From Streptomyces violens (GTDB lineage Bacteria > Actinomycetota > Actinomycetes > Streptomycetales > Streptomycetaceae), in assembly GCF_000717745.1 (NCBI RefSeq), contig NZ_JOBH01000001.1:1-64000 (forward strand): a DNA stretch of 64,000 nt. Direction: 5' to 3'. Positions 43,094 to 51,503 of the stretch are shown in pieces; position 1 is the stretch's first letter; each line of letters starts with the position of its first letter. The notes below the pieces were generated by a model. It was given only the letters and a program-made list of their open reading frames with translations, made no database searches and was not told where the DNA came from. The translations under genes were made by a program, and so were the position numbers.

Positions 43094-45460
43094 TCACGGC
43101 GAGAGGGCCGGCTCCGCTTCGGCGTCCGCCCACTCCCCCACGAGGTCGCGGTAGAGCGCGGAGCGCCGCAGCAGGTCGCGGTGGCGCCCGCACAGGGCGT
43201 ACGTACCGTCCATCACCAGGACGCGGTCCGCACGGAGCGCCGAACTGATGCGGTGCGCGACGACGATCAGTGAGCCGCCCGGCCGGGCCGCGAAGGCCCG
43301 CTCCGCACGGGCTTCCGCCGTCGCGTCCAGATGGCAGCCGGCCTCGTCGAGGAGGGCGAGCGGCGCGGGCGCGAGATGGGCGCGGGCGAGGGCGATGAGC
43401 TGGCGCTCGCCGGCGGAGAGCGTGCCGGGCGTGACCCGCGCGCCGAATCCGCCGAGCTGCTGTACCAGGCCCGCGGCGCCCACGGCCACGGCCGAGGCCC
43501 GCAGCGCGGTGTCCGGCACCTCCTCGGGGCGCGGGCAGAGGTACAGCATGTTCTCCCGGAGCGTCCCGGAGAACACATAGGCCTGCTGCGGTACGAGAAC
43601 GCGCCTGGACCCCGCGCCGTTCCCGCCCAGCCGGATCTCTCCCCGATCGGGGACCAGTACGCCCGCGAGCAGCGCCACGAGTGTCGACTTTCCGATGCCG
43701 CTCGGCCCGACGACGGCCAGGTGCCCGCCGACCGGCAGGGTCAGCTCCAGCCCCTGCACCACGGGCGTCGCATGCTCGCCGTACGCGAAGGACACCCCGC
43801 GCGCCTCCAGGGCCAGCCCGCTGCCGGCGGGCGGCGTCGCCCACGCGGGCAGCGGTACGGGCGCCCCGGCCTGCGCGTTGGCCGCGTTATCGGGGTTGTC
43901 CCCGGCGTACGCGCCCGCGCCCTGCGCTGACCGGCCGCCCGGCGCACGCACCGGCACCGGGATGCCCCCGGGCAGCGTCAGCCGCTTCGGCGGCAGCGCG
44001 TGCCGCGGCCGCTTGGCGTGCCGCGCCCCACCGCCACGGCCCGTCGGCACGGACGCCGACGCGGCTGCCGAGGACGACGCGGCCGGGGCAGCGGTGGCCG
44101 GAGCGGCCGGAGCGCCCGAGGGCAGCGCCGGCAGTTCGGGCACGGCGGGCAGCGCGGGCCGCCCGGAGGCTGCGTCGGGGGCGGGGCCGGAACCCGGGAT
44201 CGCGGGCCTTCCGGGCGCTCCGTCGCGACGGGGCAGCGCGGGCCGTCCCGGGACTCCGGTGGGACCGGGGAGGGCGGGCCCGGCGGGCACGGTGGGCTCG
44301 GGCGCCGTCCCGGCACCTGCCGCTTCCGTGTCCGCCGGGCCCGTCACGTCCGTCGCGGAGACCGCGGCGGACGCGGCGCTCCCGACGCCCCGTCCGGCCC
44401 CCGTCAGCCGGCGCAGGACGACGCCCAGCCGGGTGCCGGACGTGCCCAGGCCGTGCATCAGGGCCTGCAGCGCGGGCAGCATCGACTGCGTGAGGTAGGC
44501 CAGCGCGCCGACCAGCGCGCCCGGCGTCACCCCGTTCCCCAGCAGCCAGGGCGCGGTGACCAGCAGCAGGACCACCGGCAGCCGCCCGCCCACGCCGAGC
44601 GCCACGTCCCGGCACACGCCCCAGCGCGCGAGCGTGCGCGACGCGCGCCACTCCGCGTCGAAGCGCTCCCCCACCTCGCGCGCCACCCGCTCCTCGGCGC
44701 CGCCGGCCGTCACGTCGCGCAGCCCGCCGACCGCCATGCCCACCCCGCGCGCGATGGCCTCGTCGGCCGCCAGGTACGTCTCCTGGCTGTGCGCCATCGG
44801 ACGCAGCGACACCGCGAAGAGGGCGAGGCCGAGGACGAGCGGCGGCAGGACGACGAGCAGTAGTACCGGGGCGAGCGCGCAGAGGCCGACCAGCGCACCG
44901 GCAGCGGTGAAGACGAACCCCCGCGACACCATCACCAGCCCGCCGAAGGTGTCGCGGGCGATCTCCACCTGGTGCGCGGCGCGGGAGACCGCGCTGTCGT
45001 CGGCCTCCCGGAGCGCGCGGGTGACGACCCGGCGGAGCAGCTCGTCGCGGAGCGGTTCGACCAGGTCGGCGACGGAGCGGTAGACCCGGCCCGTGCCGTA
45101 CGAGCCGAGCGCGACGGCCAGCGCGGCCGCGGCCAGCCAGCCCAGGCCCACCGCGACCCGGCCCGCGAGGAACCCGTCGTCGATCGCCCGGGCCAGCGCG
45201 AAGCCGAGCAGGAACGTCTGGGCGGCCTCGGCCACGGACCAGGCGGCCAGCCGCGCCACGACGACGCGCCGCCGCTCCAGGAACCGCCGGGCCCCGTCCC
45301 GCAGCCGCGGCTCAGCGCGCACCGGCCCCCCGTCCACTCTTCCCTCGCTCCCGCTCATGCCGCTTGCGCTCCCGCTCCCGTTCCCGCCGGTCACCGTCGT
45401 CCGTTCTCCTGCCGTCGCGGGCCGCTCCCCTTGAGCGGCCCGCGCCCCCTCGGGCCTCAC
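43094..45460 (-). CDS. ramB: RamB-like ABC transporter half, membrane-ATPase fusion
   Basis: A 788-residue exporter half. A membrane domain of about six spans (residues 65-350) is followed by a Pro/Ala/Gly-rich linker of roughly 180 residues (about 355-540), then an ATPase domain: Walker A GPSGIGKST, signature LSAGERQLIALARA, Walker B LALLDEAGCHLD and switch HRISS. It should export the SapB/AmfS-like peptide with the upstream half. GTG 45460 overlaps the upstream stop (GTGA). Such a long linker between membrane and ATPase domains is not usual. Confidence 0.85.
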   Translation of the reverse strand: MRPEGARAAQGERPATAGERTTVTGGNGSGSASGMSGSEGRVDGGPVRAEPRLRDGARRFLERRRVVVARLAAWSVAEAAQTFLLGFALARAIDDGFLAGRVAVGLGWLAAAALAVALGSYGTGRVYRSVADLVEPLRDELLRRVVTRALREADDSAVSRAAHQVEIARDTFGGLVMVSRGFVFTAAGALVGLCALAPVLLLVVLPPLVLGLALFAVSLRPMAHSQETYLAADEAIARGVGMAVGGLRDVTAGGAEERVAREVGERFDAEWRASRTLARWGVCRDVALGVGGRLPVVLLLVTAPWLLGNGVTPGALVGALAYLTQSMLPALQALMHGLGTSGTRLGVVLRRLTGAGRGVGSAASAAVSATDVTGPADTEAAGAGTAPEPTVPAGPALPGPTGVPGRPALPRRDGAPGRPAIPGSGPAPDAASGRPALPAVPELPALPSGAPAAPATAAPAASSSAAASASVPTGRGGGARHAKRPRHALPPKRLTLPGGIPVPVRAPGGRSAQGAGAYAGDNPDNAANAQAGAPVPLPAWATPPAGSGLALEARGVSFAYGEHATPVVQGLELTLPVGGHLAVVGPSGIGKSTLVALLAGVLVPDRGEIRLGGNGAGSRRVLVPQQAYVFSGTLRENMLYLCPRPEEVPDTALRASAVAVGAAGLVQQLGGFGARVTPGTLSAGERQLIALARAHLAPAPLALLDEAGCHLDATAEARAERAFAARPGGSLIVVAHRISSALRADRVLVMDGTYALCGRHRDLLRRSALYRDLVGEWADAEAEPALSP

Positions 45461-47967
45461 TCGGCACCCCGCCGGAACCCGGCGGTCTCCTCGGAGGGGG
45501 TCCCCGCTGCCGGCCCGCCCTCCGCACGGGCCGGCAGCTCACCCCGTACGAGGAGATCCGCCAGTGCGCGGCGACGGCGCTGCGTGACGGGCATCCCCTG
45601 GGGTACCGGTATCCGCTCCGGCACGCCCCCGCGCTCCCCCGGCGCGAACCCGTCCTGCGCGGCGCCGGTGGACTGCCCCGCGCCGGTGGACTGCCCCGCG
45701 CCCGCGGACTGCTCCGCGCCCTGGCCGTGGGCCCAGCTGGGGATGCCCGCGGCGGCGGAGGGCGACGGCAGCCGCGGCGCCGCCACGGGCGTCAGCCCCT
45801 CCGGCCGTACCGCCGCGGGACGCTCCCCCTCGGACCGCGCCCGCTCCGGCCGCGTCCCCTCCTGGCGCGTCCCCTCCTGGCGCGTCCCCTCGGACCGCGT
45901 CCCCTCCGGTCGCAGCCCCTCCTGGCGCGGCCCGTGGCCGATCGCCCGCCGCGGCCGCGCGGCACCCGCTCCGGCCGGCGGTTCCCCGGCCGCCGACGCT
46001 CCCACCGACGCCCCCGCCGGCAGCTCACCCGCGCGGGCGGGCTTCCGCACCGGCAGTCCCCCCACGCCCGGCTTCCCCGCCGGCCGCGCCTCCGGACCAC
46101 CCACCGGCCGGTCCACCGACCAGCCCGCCGATCCGTCCGCCGACCGGTCCACCGACCCGTCCGCCGACCGATCGTCCCCGAGGCCCCCCGTCTCCGGTGC
46201 CGCCTCCTCGTCCGGCCCGAACAGGGCCCGGTAGCGCGGGTCCTCCCAGAGCTCGGCGTGCGGCGCCAGCGCCCGGATGAAGCCCGCGTCGAGCCAGGCG
46301 ACCAGGTCGGCGCGGGCCGCGGTGGCGGCGCGGTGCGCGATGATCAGGCGCGTCCCGGCGCGCACGTCGCGCAGCAGCGCGCGGCCCACGCGGAGTTCGG
46401 TGACCGTGTCGAGGCTGGACGTCGCGTCGTCGAGGATCAGCAGCCGCTCGGCGTGCGCGAACGCGCGGGCCAAACCCAGGCGTTGCACCTCCCCGCGGGA
46501 CAGCGGCACATCGGCGCAGGGCGTGGCGTACCCCTCGGGCAGCCGCCGGATGAAGGAGGCCGCGCCCGCCGCGTGGGCCGCCGCCTCGACATCGCCCGGA
46601 CCCGGCTCGTACACCCCGTACGCCACGGTGTCGTGGACCGTGTCGCCCAGCAGCGCGGGCCGTTCGAAGGCGTACCCGATGGAGCGGCGCAGCGCGTAGT
46701 GGCTGAGGCGGCGCAGCGGCTCGCCGTCCAGCAGGACTTCGCCCGCGTCCGGCTCGATCAGCCGCCCGGCGACCGCGGCGAGCACGGACTTGCCGGTGCC
46801 GGAGCGGCCGACGACGGCCAACGTGCAACCGCCGGGCACGCTGAGGTTGAGATCGTCCAGGACGGTGTGCCCGGCCTTCCGTACGGTGATGCCACGCAGT
46901 TCGAGCGCCCCCGCGCACGTCCCGGCGCCCGCTTCCGCAAGAGCGTCCGCTTCGGCAAGAGCGCCCGCTTCCGCACGCGCGCCCGCCTCCTCCGGTACGG
47001 AGTCCCGGTCGCCGTACTCGATGGCGGGCAGGTCCTGGAGTTCGGTGATCCTGCGGGCCGCGGCGCGGCTGTGCACCAGGCCGTTGAGGTGGCCGACGAG
47101 CATGCCGACGCCGGCCGCGAGCACGGCGTACCGGGAGGCGGCGAGCAGGTCGCCGACGGTGAGGGCGCCGCTAAGGAGCCGCACCCCGCCGACGGCGAGC
47201 ACGGCGATCTGCAGCAGCGGGATCAGCGCGGCGGCCTGGGCGGTGGACCGGCCCTGCACCCGCCACATGCGGTGGCCCTGGCGGGAGAGGGCCGGCAGCG
47301 GCGCGAGGATACGGTCGGCCTCGCGCTCGTAGCTGCCCGCGGCGGCGATGGTGCGGGCACCGCCGATCGCCTCCAGGAGGCGCCCCGCGATGTCGCCCTG
47401 TATCCGCTGGTACTGCGCCACGCAGTCCCCGGTGTCGCGGACGAAGGCACGCATCAGCAGCGCCAGCAGCGGCAGTCCGACGACGAAGGCGGCCGCGGTC
47501 CACAGGTCGAGCAGGGCCAGCGCCACGAGCGCGCCGACCGGGGTGAGCGCCGTCGCTGCGGTGGCCGCGAGCGCGGTGGGCGCGGTACCGGCCGTGCCGG
47601 CGTTGCCGACGATGCGCGACACCAGGTCGCCGGGCTCGTGGCGTTCGGTCGCCGTGGGGCCCGCGGCCAGTACGCCGCGCAGCGCCCGGCGCCGCAGCCA
47701 GGCGGTGGCGCGGGCGTCCGTCGTGCCGGTGAGCAGCCCGTCCAGCGCGCCGATGAGGACGAGCAGGGCCATGAGCCCGGCGCAGGCGAACAGCCACGGC
47801 TGCGCGGGGCGGCCGTCGAGCAGCAGGTCGAGCGTGTGGCCGAGGATGGCCGGGAGGGCGAGACCGACCGCGGCGCCGCCGGTGGTGAGCAGCAGGACTG
47901 CCGAGGCCCGGGGGGCGCTGTGGCGCAGCGCGCCGAGCAGCAGCCGGTCGGCGGGTTTGGCGGTCAC
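45457..47967 (-). CDS. ramA: RamA-like ABC transporter half with long repetitive tail
   Basis: An 836-residue protein. Its membrane domain covers about residues 20-300 and its ATPase domain about 360-580, with Walker A GRSGTGKS, degenerate signature LSRGEVQRLGLARA and Walker B LLILDDATSSLD. A tail of about 250 residues follows that is almost entirely Gly/Ala/Arg/Glu/Pro repeats (GTRQEGTRPE-type units near 682-722, AGQSTG units near 751-769). Start GTG 47967 has GGAGGAAG upstream. The tail is coding by frame continuity up to the GTGA overlap with the next gene. Exporter of the morphogenetic peptide, probably as heterodimer. Confidence 0.85.
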   Translation of the reverse strand: MTAKPADRLLLGALRHSAPRASAVLLLTTGGAAVGLALPAILGHTLDLLLDGRPAQPWLFACAGLMALLVLIGALDGLLTGTTDARATAWLRRRALRGVLAAGPTATERHEPGDLVSRIVGNAGTAGTAPTALAATAATALTPVGALVALALLDLWTAAAFVVGLPLLALLMRAFVRDTGDCVAQYQRIQGDIAGRLLEAIGGARTIAAAGSYEREADRILAPLPALSRQGHRMWRVQGRSTAQAAALIPLLQIAVLAVGGVRLLSGALTVGDLLAASRYAVLAAGVGMLVGHLNGLVHSRAAARRITELQDLPAIEYGDRDSVPEEAGARAEAGALAEADALAEAGAGTCAGALELRGITVRKAGHTVLDDLNLSVPGGCTLAVVGRSGTGKSVLAAVAGRLIEPDAGEVLLDGEPLRRLSHYALRRSIGYAFERPALLGDTVHDTVAYGVYEPGPGDVEAAAHAAGAASFIRRLPEGYATPCADVPLSRGEVQRLGLARAFAHAERLLILDDATSSLDTVTELRVGRALLRDVRAGTRLIIAHRAATAARADLVAWLDAGFIRALAPHAELWEDPRYRALFGPDEEAAPETGGLGDDRSADGSVDRSADGSAGWSVDRPVGGPEARPAGKPGVGGLPVRKPARAGELPAGASVGASAAGEPPAGAGAARPRRAIGHGPRQEGLRPEGTRSEGTRQEGTRQEGTRPERARSEGERPAAVRPEGLTPVAAPRLPSPSAAAGIPSWAHGQGAEQSAGAGQSTGAGQSTGAAQDGFAPGERGGVPERIPVPQGMPVTQRRRRALADLLVRGELPARAEGGPAAGTPSEETAGFRRGAE
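45821..45930 (-). repeat. 15-bp degenerate tandem repeat inside ramA
   Basis: Units like cgcgtcccctcctgg recur six to seven times in frame, coding for GTRQE, GTRSE, GTRPE-type pentapeptides. Two adjacent copies are identical. Length variation between strains is to be expected. Confidence 0.7.
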
Positions 47968-48052
47968 GGGTTCTTCCTCCCAGATGGGGTCGCGCGGACG
48001 GGGTGGTGCGGTGAGCTGTACCTGACAGGCGAAGAAGCGGAGTGGTGGGGAT

Positions 48053-48090
48053 GGTGTGCGTGCGGCTCCCCCAGGAGCCGCACGCACACC
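48053..48090 (-). other. strong stem-loop between ramS and ramA
   Basis: A perfect 16-bp inverted repeat (48053-48068 with 48075-48090) around a 6-base loop. It lies in the 337-bp gap between the precursor gene and the transporter genes (47968-48304), which otherwise shows nothing I can identify. It could partly terminate the ramC-ramS transcript or protect its 3' end, giving more precursor than transporter. Confidence 0.55.
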
Positions 48091-48304
48091 GGTTCGTCCC
48101 GGCGTCGGCCACCGGAGCAGGCCGGGCGGTGCGGGCGGTGTGCCGTGCCGGACCGGATCGGACCTCACGATCCGGGCCGGGCACGGTCACTCCCGTCCCG
48201 CGAACGGCCTGTATCACCTCCCGGTCCGCGGTCGACGCGTACCGGAACGAACCTGATCAGGGGCGGCGGGCCGGACAGTGCCGGACCACCGCGGGGATGA
48301 CGCG

Positions 48305-48415
48305 CTAGCAGAGGATGAGGCTCAGGGTGCTGTCGCATTCCAGGACGCTGGCGGTACTGTCCTCGCCGCCCCCGTGCTCCGGTGCCTCCAGCATCTGCAG
48401 ATCGAGCAGTGCCAC
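48305..48415 (-). CDS. ramS: class III lanthipeptide precursor, SapB/AmfS-like
   Basis: A 36-residue peptide starting at GTG 48415 with GAGAGGA nine bases upstream and ending at TAG 48305-48307. The leader begins (V)ALLDLQ, the LLDLQ element needed by class III LanKC enzymes. The core has two Ser-x2-Ser-x3-Cys units: S20/S23/C27 and S29/S32/C36, exactly the ring-forming pattern of SapB and AmfS, with Cys as the last residue. It lies directly downstream of the LanKC gene. The product should be a surfactant-like morphogen with two (methyl)lanthionine or labionin rings that helps aerial hyphae emerge. Confidence 0.93.
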   Translation of the reverse strand: MALLDLQMLEAPEHGGGEDSTASVLECDSTLSLILC

Positions 48416-48476
48416 GTCGCGCGTCCTCTCGTGTCGTGCCGCATGTCGTGCCTCGTGTCGTGTCATGCCGCGGCCC

Positions 48477-51110
48477 TCAGATCCGGAGTCCGTCCGGCTC
48501 CGGCAGCGGTGGGAGGAACGGCAGTTGTACGGGTTCCTCGTGCAGGGCCGAGCCCAGGGCCAGCAGGCAGCCGGCCGTGCCCGTGGACAGGTCCATGGAG
48601 AGCCGCATCATCTGGTCGCCGGGGAAGGCCAGTTCGCCGCGGTAGGGCATGGCGTACCAGCTCAGGTCGGCGATCTGCGCGGCGAGCGCGGCCTCGACAT
48701 CGGGGTCGGGCGTCGTCGTGCGGGCCAGGTGCAGCACCATGCCGGCGCGGCCCCGGAAGAGCCCGGGCTGTGCGTAGAAGCGGGCCTGGGTGGCCGGCAG
48801 GATCGCGGCCCGCGCCTCCTCGAACTCCGCGTCGGCGCGGTGCGTCAGGTAGTCGTCGAGCACCATCGCGATGCCCGCCGAGCCCCCGCCGAGGTACGGC
48901 ATGGTGCGCCAGCCCTCGTCGACCAGCAGCGTGCCGCGTTCGTTGCGGACGCACCGGGCGAGGTCGCTGCGCAGCGCCTGCGCGGCGAGATCGAGCAGCC
49001 CGGGGTCGCCGGTGCCTTCGTACAGCCGCAGGAAGAGCAGCGCGGGGCCGCTCGCGCCGCGCAGCAGCCCGGCCCGGTTCGCGCAGCTCTCCAGCCGGTC
49101 GGCGGCGTGTCCCGCCGCCTCCAGCGCCCGGTCGCGCAGCTCGCGTTCGCCGCGCTGCCGCGCCAGGTGGTCCAGGGTGAGGCCGATGCCGGCCAGCCCG
49201 CCGTACAGGTCGGGCGCGAGCCGGTACCACTTCTCGTCGAGCACCCGCTCGATCAGCTCGTCGGCCCGTTCGCGGTGGCCGAGCCGGTCCAGTACGTAGG
49301 CGACGCCGGCGAGTCCGTCGTAGCACCCGAGGGGGGTGCCGAGGGGAGGCGGAGCGGTCTGCCGCAGTAACCACTCCTCGCCCTCCTCGAACCCCTCGGC
49401 ACCCGTCTCGTGGAGCGCGTACAGGACACCGGCCGCCCCATGGGCGATGCCGAGTCCGCCGCCGTCGGCGAACTGGGCGATGTCGCCGGGGAACAGGCGG
49501 TCCGTGCGCTCGGGCGTGGCCGAGGCGAGGATGCCCCGGACCATGGACTCGCGGCTGCGCGGCCAGTCGGCCGGGTCGCAGACGTACGGTTCGCGGGTGT
49601 CGACCGCGACGAGGTGGCGGGCCTGTGCGGGGCGCCGGATGCGCGGCCTGGCGGGCCGGTGCGCGCAGATCGTCCGCACGGCCTCCTCCAGGAACCCGGC
49701 CGGCACGCCCGGGAATTCGCGGACGACGATCTCGGCCAGGTCCGCCGCCTTGTCCCGCTCGATGGCCAGCAGCGTGGTCATCGGCAGGAAGAGCGCGAGA
49801 CGCAGACAGGCCAGCGCGTACCGGTCGACGTCGTAGCCGGTGAGGTCGCGCGGGGCGACGAAGCCCGGGTGCGCGAGGGCCTGGCGGCTGCTGTCGTCGG
49901 CGTCGGTGGCGGCCTCGAAGTCCAGCAGGGTGACGCCGAGTTCGTCGGGCGCGACCATGACGTTGAACATGTGCAGGTCGTTGTGGACCAGGCCGCGGCG
50001 GTGCACCGCGGTGACGGCCTGTTCGACGGCGTTGTACATGCCCAGCGCCCACTCGGTGTACGAGGTGAGCGCCTCCGGGTCGGGGTCGGCGGTGAGCAGC
50101 GGGTGGCGCTCGGCGAAGAAGGAGTTCAGCGGCCTGCCCGGGATGTACTCCAGGACGAGGAAACGGTGGTCGCCGGCGGTGAAGAAGTCGCGTACCTCGG
50201 GGGCCACGCCGAGGCCCGACAGCCGCTGCAGCGCGGCGCGTTCGCGCTCCAGCCGGGTGACCGCGTCGGCGCGGTCGGCGGCGAGGCCGGCGTGCGGCCT
50301 CGCCTCCTTCAGGACCACCCGCTCACCGGTGCTCCGGTCCCGGCCGACGTAGACGCCGCCCCCGTTGGAGAAGTGCAGCGCCGACTCGATGGCGTACGGC
50401 AGGTCGGCGACGGTCGTGGCGTTGCGGGCCGCGAGCTGCGGGACCAGGAAGCCGGGCAGCGGCACCCACTCCGGCGTCCGGAAGGCGGGCTCGCGGCGGT
50501 CCGGCACCAGCCGCCCGTCGGCGTTCTCGATGGCGGGCACGAGCGCCCCGGTGCCGTCGACGCAGTACCGCCGGGCGAAGCCGCCGTACCGCACGTACAG
50601 CGGCCCGTCGTTCCACCGCAGGTCGCTCAGGATGTAGGGGCCCGACTCGCCGTCCAGCAGCGAGCCCAACTCCTCCAGAATGCGGTGGCATTCCGCTTCG
50701 TCCAGCGGGTAGATGGTGGCGAATTTGCCGCTCGCGGCCCGGTCCGCGTACTTGGAATTCCGCAGGTGCAGCGGGCGCGGACCCGGCACGAATTTGAACG
50801 GAATCGACCGGGCCACGCAGTAGTCCCAGACCTTGGACGCTATCTTCTCCGCATTGTCCGGGCAGGCCGACACATGTATCTTCCACCCCTGCTTCGGCCT
50901 GCCCGGACGCGGGTTCCCCTCGCTGTCCACGGGATTCACGTGGAGCCAGTCCCCGGAGAGGAAACAACGCCACCCTTCGGGGACTGCGCGCTGCGCCGCT
51001 TCGTACACCGCACTGTCGTCAGCTGCGGCACTTTCCCCGACGGACAAACGGTCCGGGGTTTCATAGAAATACCTGTCAGCCAGGCAGTACACCTCGTACC
51101 GCTTGTCCAT
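48477..51110 (-). CDS. ramC: class III lanthionine synthetase (LanKC, RamC/AmfT-like)
   Basis: An 877-residue trifunctional enzyme that phosphorylates Ser, eliminates phosphate and cyclises the precursor. Residues 1-210 are the lyase-like N-terminal domain (FKFVPGPRPLHLRNSKYADRAASGKF segments). Residues about 225-490 are a Ser/Thr kinase domain with VVLKEARPH (ATP Lys), LVHNDLHMFNVMV (HxDLxxxN) and LLDFEAA (metal Asp). Residues about 510-877 are a LanC-like toroid (GIAHGAAGVLYAL, GCYDGLAGVAYVLDRL, GLLRGASGPALLFL) without the zinc Cys-Cys-His set, as in other class III enzymes. Start ATG 51110, after GGGGGAG; an upstream in-frame ATG at 51152 is less likely. Membrane association is known for RamC. 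Confidence 0.93.
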   Translation of the reverse strand: MDKRYEVYCLADRYFYETPDRLSVGESAAADDSAVYEAAQRAVPEGWRCFLSGDWLHVNPVDSEGNPRPGRPKQGWKIHVSACPDNAEKIASKVWDYCVARSIPFKFVPGPRPLHLRNSKYADRAASGKFATIYPLDEAECHRILEELGSLLDGESGPYILSDLRWNDGPLYVRYGGFARRYCVDGTGALVPAIENADGRLVPDRREPAFRTPEWVPLPGFLVPQLAARNATTVADLPYAIESALHFSNGGGVYVGRDRSTGERVVLKEARPHAGLAADRADAVTRLERERAALQRLSGLGVAPEVRDFFTAGDHRFLVLEYIPGRPLNSFFAERHPLLTADPDPEALTSYTEWALGMYNAVEQAVTAVHRRGLVHNDLHMFNVMVAPDELGVTLLDFEAATDADDSSRQALAHPGFVAPRDLTGYDVDRYALACLRLALFLPMTTLLAIERDKAADLAEIVVREFPGVPAGFLEEAVRTICAHRPARPRIRRPAQARHLVAVDTREPYVCDPADWPRSRESMVRGILASATPERTDRLFPGDIAQFADGGGLGIAHGAAGVLYALHETGAEGFEEGEEWLLRQTAPPPLGTPLGCYDGLAGVAYVLDRLGHRERADELIERVLDEKWYRLAPDLYGGLAGIGLTLDHLARQRGERELRDRALEAAGHAADRLESCANRAGLLRGASGPALLFLRLYEGTGDPGLLDLAAQALRSDLARCVRNERGTLLVDEGWRTMPYLGGGSAGIAMVLDDYLTHRADAEFEEARAAILPATQARFYAQPGLFRGRAGMVLHLARTTTPDPDVEAALAAQIADLSWYAMPYRGELAFPGDQMMRLSMDLSTGTAGCLLALGSALHEEPVQLPFLPPLPEPDGLRI

Positions 51111-51265
51111 CGTCTCCCCCCTCGGCGGCGTGGAATAGAGATTTCCACGCAAGGGGAGGGACGGACAGTCACAGACGTCATGAGGTCACCGTGAGGAACG
51201 CACAAGTAACTCTAAGTACGAACCAGCAGGTCGATCGCCTGTTCGACAGGACCTCGGCCGGGACG

Positions 51266-51499
51266 CTACTCCTCCGGCGGGAAGACTGATTCCCCGGAGT
51301 CCGCCTCCGTAATCAGGATCGCCTCGACCGGACATCCCTCGGCGGCCGCCAGCACGGCTTCCCGGGCGTCCGTGACGCCCGCCACCGGGTGCGACTGCCG
51401 CGCGGAGTCCAGCCGGAAGTCCCCGGGCGCCGTGCTCGCGCACAGCCCCGAGCCGATGCAGACCCCGCGGTCCACCTCCACCTGCCAGCGGTCACCCAT
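51266..51499 (-). CDS. 3Fe-4S type ferredoxin
   Basis: A 77-residue ferredoxin with three cluster Cys: C14-x5-C20 and C56 followed by Pro, the actinobacterial single 3Fe-4S pattern. The residue at the second position of the usual 4-Cys motif is replaced (CIGSGLC). Such proteins pass electrons to cytochromes P450; in mycobacteria one (Rv3503c) is in the KstR regulon. It follows the aldehyde dehydrogenase gene by four bases, so they form one operon under the site at 53022-53053. Confidence 0.9.
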   Translation of the reverse strand: MGDRWQVEVDRGVCIGSGLCASTAPGDFRLDSARQSHPVAGVTDAREAVLAAAEGCPVEAILITEADSGESVFPPEE

Positions 51500-51503
51500 G
51501 TGT

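Noticed and set aside
45364..48300. A 978-residue + strand open frame across the ramA gene
   Set aside because: Antisense shadow; the minus strand carries complete ABC ATPase motifs and a GTGA overlap with ramB.
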